Part shown: one piece after another, positions 1-6,004 of the stretch
How positions within the stretch are numbered: the first letter of the stretch is position 1
How the letters are laid out: each line of letters begins with the position of its first letter
Assembly (NCBI GenBank): GCA_964636685.1
Contig: CAZWUK010000068.1
Span: forward strand, 1 to 11,073
Origin: CAZWUK01 sp964636685
Lineage (GTDB): Bacteria; Bacillota; Clostridia; Christensenellales; CAG-138
Length of the DNA stretch: 11,073 nt
Direction: 5' to 3'
Translations under genes and position numbers: made by a program
Notes under the pieces: model-generated
Databases searched by the model: none
Told to the model about the DNA's origin: nothing
What the model saw: only the letters and a program-made list of their open reading frames with translations

Positions 1-1029
1 TATCGCTACCGTTACAATTGCGAGAGTGATAGTATGTATATCGGGTATTCCTCTACAAAGGTTGTTATCGGCGCCGCGCTTGCAAAGCTGGTCTGCGAAG
101 GAAGGCTTTCGCTCGATTCCCCGGCCTGCGAATTTCTTCCGGAAATGAAGAACCTTCGCGTGTACATCAAGGACGAAAAAGGAATGATCGTCGGCGACAA
201 AGCGCTTGCGCCGGAGCACCCGGTCTGCATCCGGCACCTCGCGTCCATGTGCAGCGGTGTGGCGGACAATCTGTACACGGATTATATCAGCTCCGCTGTC
301 GCGGCAGGGCATAGGAGTACGCGGGATATTGTCGGCGCGATTTTGCGCGAGCCGCTTTCGTTTGAGCCGGGCACGGATTACAAATATGGGCTTAGTCTGG
401 ATGTGCTTGCCGCGATTATGGAGGTAGCCACCGGAATGCGGCTGTCAAAGTATCTGGAAGACAGCTTTTTCAAGCCGCTGGAGATGGACAATACCACGTT
501 CCATCCGGATGCGGCACAGCGAGCAAGACTGCTTCCGCAGTATATGTGGTATCCGTCCGGCGGCTGCCGGTACCGCATACCCGACGATAATGCGTTTGTG
601 TTCACCGAAGAATATGAAAGCGGCGGCGCGGGGCTGTATTTTACAGCGGACGATTACATGAAGCTGGAAACGGCGTTGGCAAACGACGGAATCGGCGCGA
701 ACGGGAATCGGGTGCTCACGCCGGAAGGGATCGAACGCATGCGAACGCCGCTGCTCTCAAAAAGCAACGCGGCGGTATTCCGCGCCACGCTGGGCTTGCC
801 CGGCTATGACTACGGCATGTGCGTTCGCGTCATGACGGAACCCGAACAGGAAAACGGTGCGACGCCGGTTGGAGAATTTGGCTGGCAAGGGAAGGGCGGA
901 ACCTATTCCTCCATCAGTCCGGAACGCCATACGGCGATATTTATGGGGATTCAGGTCTGCGACCACCATCCCGTCAATCACGTGATGCACCGGCAACTCA
1001 GAGAAATGATCTACGGAATGCTTCCATGA
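1..1029 (+). CDS. Serine hydrolase, beta-lactamase/family VIII esterase fold (5' partial)
   Basis: The reading frame is open from base 1, so the true start lies outside the window; the ATG at 34 is only five codons before the nucleophile motif and cannot be the real start. Numbering visible codons from base 1, the SxxK motif is S17-S-T-K20, giving the catalytic serine and lysine. A Tyr motif (YGLS, Y129) is followed by a DVLAAIMEVATG helix, as in family VIII carboxylesterases, where the class C YxN is replaced by YS-type variants. A W-Q-G box (295-297), followed by a GTY and SPER stretch, matches the WxG motif these esterases have instead of KTG. IRHLASMCSGV is the usual conserved segment after the nucleophile. 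The family hydrolyses esters, beta-lactams or D-amino-acid peptides; the substrate cannot be read from sequence. No signal peptide can be judged because the N-terminus is missing. The gene ends 61 bp before a same-strand kinase. Confidence 0.88.
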   Translation, partial: YRYRYNCESDSMYIGYSSTKVVIGAALAKLVCEGRLSLDSPACEFLPEMKNLRVYIKDEKGMIVGDKALAPEHPVCIRHLASMCSGVADNLYTDYISSAVAAGHRSTRDIVGAILREPLSFEPGTDYKYGLSLDVLAAIMEVATGMRLSKYLEDSFFKPLEMDNTTFHPDAAQRARLLPQYMWYPSGGCRYRIPDDNAFVFTEEYESGGAGLYFTADDYMKLETALANDGIGANGNRVLTPEGIERMRTPLLSKSNAAVFRATLGLPGYDYGMCVRVMTEPEQENGATPVGEFGWQGKGGTYSSISPERHTAIFMGIQVCDHHPVNHVMHRQLREMIYGMLP

Positions 1030-1077
1030 GGCATGGGTTACATAGCCGCAGACGGCGCTGCCGGCAGAACGGACTTT

Positions 1078-1086
1078 GGAGGAGAG
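1078..1086 (+). promoter_or_regulatory. Ribosome binding site fixing the kinase start
   Basis: GGAGGAGAG lies just upstream of the ATG at 1091, with 8 bases between GGAGG and the start. The alternative TTG at 1076 would place this site inside the coding region, so the ATG is preferred and the protein begins MVSLGLDIG. Confidence 0.8.
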
Positions 1087-1090
1087 CAAT

Positions 1091-2398
1091 ATGGTTTCTC
1101 TGGGCTTGGATATCGGCACGACCACAATCAGCGCAGTTGCGATAGACGCGCAAGATACGATAATCGATCACGCAACCTGCCCAAATGGCGGCTTTCTGCC
1201 CTCCGCCGCGCCGTGGGAAAGGGCGCAGGACGCCGAGGCGCTGCTGGAGACGGCTTTGTCTGTGGCAAAATCGTTCTGCAAAAAATACCCGGTTCGTCAT
1301 ATCGGCGTTACCGGACAGCAGCACGGAATTGTTTATCTCGATCAGGCTGGGCGGGTGCTAAGTCCGCTTTACACCTGGCAGGACGGGCGCGGACGCCTGC
1401 CGTACACGGGCAGCAGCTACGCGGTCTGGCTAAGCCAAAAAAGCGGGTATACTCTGGCGTCCGGATACGGGCTTGCGACGCATTTCTACAATCTCCGCAA
1501 TGCCTTGGTACCGGATAACGCGGCGACTCTGGCAACCGTTGCCGACGTGGCGGCGATGCGGCTTGCCGGGCGCAAACAGCCGGTTCTGGATCCCAGCAAC
1601 GCGCAAAGTCTCGGTTTTTTTGATTTGGAACGGCAGCAATTTGATTTGAAGGCGCTCACGCGCTGTGGAATAGATCCCGCAATTCTGCCGCGGGTATGTG
1701 CCCAAGAATCGCTTGGCCGGAGCGCTGACGGCGCTTTTGTGGCGGCGGCGATCGGAGACAATCCCGCCAGCTATATCGGCGCTACCGATGGAGATCTTGA
1801 TGCGCTGCTGTTGAATATCGGCACCGGCAGTCAAATATCGCTTTGGACGGAGCGGGCGCTTCCGCTTTCCGCGCTGGAAGCAAGACCCTATCCGCTGGGC
1901 GGCTTTTTGCTGACGGGGGCAGGCTTGTGCGGCGGGCGCGCATGGGCTTTGACGGAGCGCTTTTTCAGAGATACGGTAAAGTGCTTTACCGGAATCGACG
2001 CGCCCGCCTACGACGGCTTGGAGCGGCTTCTTTCCGTCACAACGGACGACGGCAGCCATCCGCGGATTATCACAACCTTTGACGGGACGCGGCAGACGCC
2101 GCAGCAGCGCGCGAGCATAACAAATCTCACGCCGGAGAATTTTACGCCGGGGCAGTTTGCCTTGGGCGTCTTGCACGGCATGATCGATGAACTGTATGGG
2201 ATGTACGCGTGTTATTTGCAGCGGCCTTTACCGCCAAAAGACAAGCTGATTGGCGGCGGAAATGGGTTGAGACGCAATCCGCACCTGCGGCGTATTGCCG
2301 AGGATGTTTTTGGGATGCGGCTGATCCTGCCTCCCGGCATGGAGGAAGCGGCGCTTGGCGCTGCGCTTTATGCGCGCCGGATCCACAGCGCCGGATAG
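1091..2398 (+). CDS. FGGY-family carbohydrate kinase, sedoheptulokinase-like
   Basis: This predicted 435-residue cytoplasmic kinase phosphorylates a sugar or polyol with ATP. Visible motifs in order are the N-terminal phosphate loop GLDIGTTTISAVAID (residues 5-19), TGQQHG (74-79), TWQDGR (95-100), GATDGD (230-235, probably carrying the catalytic Asp), the second phosphate motif NIGTGSQ (242-248) and the adenosine motif GGGNGLRRNP starting near 388. TGQ-HG and TWQDGR are typical of sedoheptulokinase-like members, so D-sedoheptulose is the best guess; xylulokinase or another FGGY specificity is possible. It is shorter than xylulokinase or glycerol kinase (usually about 480-500) and near the short end for sedoheptulokinases. 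The ATG at 1091 is chosen because GGAGG at 1078-1082 sits 8 bases upstream; a TTG at 1076 in the same frame has no such site. It lies downstream of the serine hydrolase on the same strand and converges with the polysaccharide operon. No dedicated promoter was recognised. Confidence 0.85.
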   Translation: MVSLGLDIGTTTISAVAIDAQDTIIDHATCPNGGFLPSAAPWERAQDAEALLETALSVAKSFCKKYPVRHIGVTGQQHGIVYLDQAGRVLSPLYTWQDGRGRLPYTGSSYAVWLSQKSGYTLASGYGLATHFYNLRNALVPDNAATLATVADVAAMRLAGRKQPVLDPSNAQSLGFFDLERQQFDLKALTRCGIDPAILPRVCAQESLGRSADGAFVAAAIGDNPASYIGATDGDLDALLLNIGTGSQISLWTERALPLSALEARPYPLGGFLLTGAGLCGGRAWALTERFFRDTVKCFTGIDAPAYDGLERLLSVTTDDGSHPRIITTFDGTRQTPQQRASITNLTPENFTPGQFALGVLHGMIDELYGMYACYLQRPLPPKDKLIGGGNGLRRNPHLRRIAEDVFGMRLILPPGMEEAALGAALYARRIHSAG

Positions 2399-2558
2399 AG
2401 CGGGTTTTGATAACGGCGTATCCGCCGCCTGCGGGTTTGCTGCTTTTCATTTGCGCAGCCTTTGCGCGATCCCGGATTCCTTTCCGGCGATGCGGACGTC
2501 CCCGAACGAAGCGGGGGACAAGGCGAACGGCGGGAGAAACAGGAGGCGTCAACGGTAC
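2399..2558. other. Convergent intergenic junction with weak hairpins
   Basis: This 160-bp gap separates the convergent kinase and wecB-type genes. It holds three weak stem-loops: a 5-bp cggcg/cgccg stem at 2414-2427, a 5-bp gcgca/tgcgc stem at 2453-2467, and a 6-bp gtcccc/ggggac stem at 2498-2519. None is followed directly by a T-run on either strand, though a T-rich patch (tgcttttcattt) lies about 15 bases after the first on the + strand. A terminator is expected here for both transcripts, but no canonical intrinsic one is visible. No convincing small gene was seen. Confidence 0.4.
2498..2519. other. Possible weak bidirectional stem-loop
   Basis: The arms gtcccc and ggggac (6 bp) enclose a 10-base loop. 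It is nearest the operon end (60 bp after the - strand stop at 2559) and symmetrical enough to form on either strand, but it lacks a U-tract. It could be part of the terminator region; confidence is low. Confidence 0.25.
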
Positions 2559-3650
2559 TTAGGTCAGCAGAATATCGGCGATCCGCTTGCTGGCAAATCC
2601 ATCGCCATAGGGATTGCTCGCACTGCACATCGCGGCATACGCTTCCTTGTCCTCCAGAAGCTGGCGGAAGCTTTCGTAGATGCTCTGTTCCCCGGTGCCG
2701 ACCAATTTGAGCGTTCCGGCAGCGACTCCCTCGGGGCGCTCCGTCGTGTCGCGCATCACCAGCACCGGTTTGCCAAGACCGGGCGCCTCCTCCTGGATGC
2801 CGCCGCTGTCCGTCAATACCAGATAGCTGCGGAAAAGGAAGTTGTGAAAGTCTAAAACGTCCAGCGGTTCGATGATGTGGATTCGGTCGCAGCCGGACAG
2901 CTCCTCCGCGACCGCCTGCCGTACGAGCGGATTTTTGTGTATCGGGTATATGGCTTTGACGTCAGGATGCTCGTCCATGATGCGGCGGATGGCGCGGAAC
3001 ATATGGTGCATCGGCTCCCCCAGATTTTCACGGCGGTGGGCAGTGATGATGATGAGACGGCTGTCGGCCGCCCAATCCAGCTCCGGGTGCGTATATTCGG
3101 CGCGGATCGTCGTTTTCAGCGCGTCGATGGCGGTGTTGCCGGTGACGAATATGGTTTCCGGTTTTTTCCCCTCCCGAAGCAGATTGTCCCGTGAAAGCGC
3201 GGTTGGAGCAAAGTGATACTGTGCCAGAATGCCCACCGCTTGCCGGTTAAATTCCTCCGGATAGGGAGAATAGAGCTGGTAGGTGCGCAGACCGGCCTCT
3301 ACGTGACCAACCGGAATCTGAAGATAGAAGCAGGCCAACGCGGAGACGAAGGTGGTCGTGGTATCGCCATGAACGAGCACGACGTCGGGTCTGACCTCCT
3401 CCAACACGGTCTTGATGCGCTCCAGAATGCCGGTGGTGATATCGAACAGAGTCTGTTTTTCCTTCATGATCGAAAGGTCGTAATCCGGCACGACGCCAAA
3501 AACCGCAAGCACCTGATCGAGCATCTGGCGATGCTGACCTGTGACGCAGACGACCGTTTCGATCTGTGCGCGGCCCTTCAGCTCATTGACGAGAGGACAC
3601 ATTTTGATCGCTTCAGGACGCGTACCAAAAACAAGCATTACCTTTTTCAT
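2559..3650 (-). CDS. wecB: Non-hydrolysing UDP-GlcNAc 2-epimerase (UDP-ManNAc-forming)
   Basis: This enzyme (also called MnaA) interconverts UDP-GlcNAc and UDP-ManNAc in the cytoplasm, supplying ManNAc or its derivatives for capsule, teichoic-acid linkage or O-antigen-like polymers. At 363 residues it is full length for the family. Visible signatures are GTRPEAIK (9-16), GQHRQM (38-43), HGDTTTT (94-100), HVEAGLR (116-122), PYPEEFNR (129-136), TAHRREN (203-209), IHKNP and TDSGGIQEEA. The two glutamines of GQHRQ and the PYPEE and HRREN segments match the part of bacterial WecB/MnaA proteins that binds the allosteric UDP-GlcNAc (family knowledge), which suggests a regulated enzyme. The ATG at 3650 is preferred over a TTG 30 bp upstream because GAAAGGG lies 9 bases before it and homology begins at MKKVMLVFGTRPE. 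It is the last gene of the - strand operon, 54 bp after the preceding glycosyltransferase. Confidence 0.95.
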   Translation of the reverse strand: MKKVMLVFGTRPEAIKMCPLVNELKGRAQIETVVCVTGQHRQMLDQVLAVFGVVPDYDLSIMKEKQTLFDITTGILERIKTVLEEVRPDVVLVHGDTTTTFVSALACFYLQIPVGHVEAGLRTYQLYSPYPEEFNRQAVGILAQYHFAPTALSRDNLLREGKKPETIFVTGNTAIDALKTTIRAEYTHPELDWAADSRLIIITAHRRENLGEPMHHMFRAIRRIMDEHPDVKAIYPIHKNPLVRQAVAEELSGCDRIHIIEPLDVLDFHNFLFRSYLVLTDSGGIQEEAPGLGKPVLVMRDTTERPEGVAAGTLKLVGTGEQSIYESFRQLLEDKEAYAAMCSASNPYGDGFASKRIADILLT

Positions 3651-3676
3651 AGCGGAGAACCCTTTCAAAATAGCTG

Positions 3677-3699
3677 GCAAAGCGTATACGGCGCCTTGC
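3677..3699 (-). other. Intercistronic stem-loop upstream of the wecB-type gene
   Basis: Read on the - strand, gcaaggcg and cgctttgc can form eight pairs, one of them G-U, around a 7-base loop. It sits 5 bases after the glycosyltransferase stop codon and about 10 bases before the Shine-Dalgarno site. On the - strand it is preceded by a run of A and not followed by T. On the + strand the G-U becomes an A-C mismatch but the stem is followed directly by seven T. It could stabilise or process the - strand mRNA, or weakly stop antisense transcripts. Confidence 0.35.
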
Positions 3700-3704
3700 T
3701 TTTT

Positions 3705-4835
3705 TTAGTTGGAGGATGTGGATGTGTTAGAAGCGCATGCGCTGCCGCACAGCCGATAATATAGCGCCTTCATTTTCTTTGCTTCAACCGCGATGTCGTA
3801 GCCTCCGGCGGCAATCTTATCGCATAGATCCCCGCGCCGGTCGCTCCCCACGCGGCATATGGAATCGGCCCAAGCCGAAGCGGGGCTTTCCGGCGGGAGA
3901 TATTCCAGAGCGTCCGTGATACGGATCTCCTTTGTGATTGTATCTGCGGCAAAGCATGGCAACGCCGCCGCTTGCGCCTCCACCAGCGTGACCGGCAGCC
4001 CCTCGAACAGGGAGGGCAACACAAAAGCATCCATCGCGTTCAACAGCTTGGGCACATCCTTGCGTACGCCAAGGAAGATCACGCTGTCGTCCAGAGCAAG
4101 CGCGGACGCTCTGCGCCGGACGTCGTGCGCAAGCTCTCCGTCGCCAACCAGCAAAAGGACGGCGTCGGCGCGCCGATTTTTGATTTCCCGAAAAATCTCC
4201 AGAAGAAACGCGTGGTTTTTCTGATAGGAGAATCTTGCAACATTGCCGACCACAAATTTGCCGTCCACACCCAGCCGCGCTCTCACGTCGCGCCTGGTTT
4301 CTTCTGAAAAGACAAAGACAGGGATGTCGATGGCGTTTGTCATGATCCGCACCCTGCCGGCGGAAAATGATTTCTCTCCCCACATCCACCGGCCGGCGTC
4401 CCTTCCGCACGCAAAAAGATCGGTCGCATAGTGCTTTGTTATTGGCGTAACCAGCCTGCGAAGCAGGCCGCCCTTTACGCTCTCGGCAACAAATGCCGAA
4501 TGTGTATGCGCTATTCTGGTTTGAATCCCGCATGCTTTCGCAATCTTCAGGTTGAGGAACGCCTTGTATCCGCTGTGGTCATGTATGGCGTCGTATTTCC
4601 CGCGTTTGATGATTTCCCTTAGCTGCAGAGCATGACCCTTCAAGCTTTTTCTGAATTGCGGGATATGGAAGACGCCGCAGCCCAGTTCTTGCAGCGGCTG
4701 CTCCAGTATCCCTTCCTTTTCGGCGGTGACAATAAAATCAAACTGAATATCGGGAATCATTCGGCTGCAATAATCAAACAGCAGCCGGTCAACACCGCCG
4801 CCGTCAAGCTCGGACGTGATCTGCAATATCTTCAT
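3705..4835 (-). CDS. Glycosyltransferase family 4 (GT-B fold)
   Basis: This 376-residue protein is predicted to transfer a nucleotide-activated sugar to a lipid-linked oligosaccharide at the inner face of the membrane. The N-terminal Rossmann half starts MKILQITSELDGGGVDRLL, with the glycine-rich acceptor-side loop usual in GT4 enzymes. An HDHSGYKAF segment follows, then a C-terminal donor-binding half with the NVARFSYQKNH strand, LLVGDGEL and the E278-x7-E286 motif (EGLPVTLVE) that contacts the nucleotide sugar. These features place it firmly in GT4; donor and acceptor are not readable. The ATG at 4835 is preferred over an upstream TTG-type start because GAGGAGG lies 6 bases before it. The start overlaps the end of the upstream glycosyltransferase gene by 32 bp, so translation is likely coupled. 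The last eleven residues are rich in Ser, Thr, Ala and Asn and are probably a disordered tail. Confidence 0.92.
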   Translation of the reverse strand: MKILQITSELDGGGVDRLLFDYCSRMIPDIQFDFIVTAEKEGILEQPLQELGCGVFHIPQFRKSLKGHALQLREIIKRGKYDAIHDHSGYKAFLNLKIAKACGIQTRIAHTHSAFVAESVKGGLLRRLVTPITKHYATDLFACGRDAGRWMWGEKSFSAGRVRIMTNAIDIPVFVFSEETRRDVRARLGVDGKFVVGNVARFSYQKNHAFLLEIFREIKNRRADAVLLLVGDGELAHDVRRRASALALDDSVIFLGVRKDVPKLLNAMDAFVLPSLFEGLPVTLVEAQAAALPCFAADTITKEIRITDALEYLPPESPASAWADSICRVGSDRRGDLCDKIAAGGYDIAVEAKKMKALYYRLCGSACASNTSTSSN

Positions 4836-5898
4836 TCCTTGCCTCCTCACCGCAAACAAAGCAATCGATCACTTTGCGATATTCTTCGTTGTCTGCTTTG
4901 ATTTTTGTTAGAAATTGATCCGCGCCCGCCGACAAAAGCGCACGATCCAGGCTGTGAAACCAGCGGTACAGCTTGTCCGGACTCAGCGGATCCATCACAT
5001 CCAGAACAAACCCGATTTGATACGCGGTGGAAACTGCTTCCATATATGTTTTAGGACATACAAGGATTGGGATCTGCAATTGGGCGGCGTGATACAGCTT
5101 GTTGGACAGGGCATAATCCAGAAATCGGTTGCCGTTTCCGTAAAGGTTGTTGACGACGTCTGTTTTTTCATAAAAGGACAACGTCTCCGCCGGAGAGAAG
5201 CTCCCGGAAAACGAGGCGTTTGTAATGCCTGCGTTCCGGCAGTATTCCTCCAAAACCTGAGCGCCGGCGCCGTAATACCCGATATGAAACCGTTCGTCGT
5301 TTGCAAACAAGCGCAGAATACGCTGATCCATATCGATAAAGCGTACGGAACCGACAAAGGAGATCCGAATGCTGGCGCTTTCACTGGCGCTTCGCCTTTT
5401 CCTTGTGTTTTCCAGCGCGTTTTCGTCAAAGGGCGAATAATTATGGGCAATCACATAGTCGTGCGGCGGCAGGAAGTCCGCGTATGCCGGCGAGGAAATG
5501 ACGGTAGCATAGGCGTTTGCGATCAGACGCTTTTCCGCGGCTTTGTAGAGCGGTATATTTTCAAGGGTATAGTCCCTGATATCCACGATATAACGTTTTT
5601 TGTAATACCTTGACAGCAAGCCGATACAGGACACGGCTGCATGCGTTTGCAGAAAAACAAGGCCGTCGAAGCGACGCTCCCGCAATATTTTTTTGAAATG
5701 CCGAACGGCGCCCAGATAGCCCAAAAGCTTATCGACCCGTCCGCTCTTTGGCGTAATCGATCGCTGATAGTACGAGATATCGCAATCAAACAGCGCGTCG
5801 TTTTTCCCCGCAACGGCGTCTCTGTCCCAAAATAGCAGCGTGCATTCGTCGCCGTGCGAACGGATTGCGTCAATGTACGTTCTGGCGTACGGAAGCAC
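4804..5898 (-). CDS. Divergent GT4-like glycosyltransferase; true start probably further upstream
   Basis: With the GTG at 5898 the protein is 364 residues. The same frame stays open to a stop at 5974-5976 and encodes KKRFCIVSFCNIYV just before that GTG, which is the first beta strand and loop expected of a GT-B enzyme. GTG has no Shine-Dalgarno site. An ACG at 5938-5940 stands where an ATG would be expected, 10 bases after GAAGGGAG (5951-5958), giving a 378-residue protein. The C-terminal half has ISFVGSVRF, GYYGAG, a segment with NLYGNGNRF, then NKLYHAAQLQIPILV, which matches the donor-domain strand-helix of capsule-type GT4 proteins. I do not see a clean E-x7-E motif, so the exact family is uncertain. 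It presumably adds one sugar of the repeat unit. It sits between the FnlC-type epimerase (after a hairpin) and the next glycosyltransferase, which it overlaps by 32 bp. Confidence 0.82.
   Translation of the reverse strand: MLPYARTYIDAIRSHGDECTLLFWDRDAVAGKNDALFDCDISYYQRSITPKSGRVDKLLGYLGAVRHFKKILRERRFDGLVFLQTHAAVSCIGLLSRYYKKRYIVDIRDYTLENIPLYKAAEKRLIANAYATVISSPAYADFLPPHDYVIAHNYSPFDENALENTRKRRSASESASIRISFVGSVRFIDMDQRILRLFANDERFHIGYYGAGAQVLEEYCRNAGITNASFSGSFSPAETLSFYEKTDVVNNLYGNGNRFLDYALSNKLYHAAQLQIPILVCPKTYMEAVSTAYQIGFVLDVMDPLSPDKLYRWFHSLDRALLSAGADQFLTKIKADNEEYRKVIDCFVCGEEARNEDIADHVRA
4842..4848 (-). promoter_or_regulatory. Ribosome binding site of the GT4 gene starting at 4835
   Basis: GAGGAGG on the - strand, 6 bases before the ATG at 4835. 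It lies inside the last codons of the upstream glycosyltransferase gene, which supports translational coupling and fixes the downstream start. Confidence 0.8.
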
Positions 5899-5950
5899 AT
5901 AGATATTGCAAAAGCTTACGATACAAAACCTTTTTTTCGTGACAGTCCGT

Positions 5951-5958
5951 CTCCCTTC
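5951..5958 (-). promoter_or_regulatory. Ribosome binding site pointing to an ACG start at 5938-5940
   Basis: GAAGGGAG on the - strand is the only good Shine-Dalgarno match before the glycosyltransferase gene. It lies 10 bases before an in-frame ACG followed by AAA AAA AGG (K-K-R). It is too far (about 50 bases) from the GTG at 5898, so translation probably begins near 5940 and not at the GTG. Confidence 0.55.
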
Positions 5959-5974
5959 GTTTATTCGGCCGCAT

Positions 5975-6001
5975 CAGCCGGAGGCAAAAACGCTCCGGCT
6001 G
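5975..6001 (-). other. Intercistronic 9-bp perfect stem-loop
   Basis: cagccggag (5975-5983) and ctccggctg (5993-6001) are perfect reverse complements around a 9-base loop, which is T-rich on the - strand. The stem begins 3 bases after the TGA of the FnlC-type gene and ends 16 bases before the next Shine-Dalgarno site. No U-tract follows in the direction of transcription, so it is not a standard terminator. A role in mRNA processing, 3'-end protection or partial attenuation between sugar-synthesis and transferase genes is plausible. Confidence 0.6.
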
Positions 6002-6004
6002 CCT

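Noticed and set aside
34..36. ATG at 34 as the start of the serine hydrolase
   Set aside because: It would leave only five residues before the SxxK nucleophile, whereas family members have several tens, and the frame is open to the window edge without a stop.
1430..2176. A 248-codon open frame on the - strand within the FGGY kinase gene
   Set aside because: Rich in Arg, Lys, Gln and Cys with no motif; the + strand kinase motifs are unambiguous.
3213..3764. A 183-codon open frame on the + strand over the start of the wecB-type gene
   Set aside because: It is antisense to a strongly conserved epimerase and its translation shows no domain.
4915..5613. A 232-codon open frame on the + strand, antisense to the divergent glycosyltransferase
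   Set aside because: No recognisable domain; the - strand gene is supported by GT-B features and operon context.
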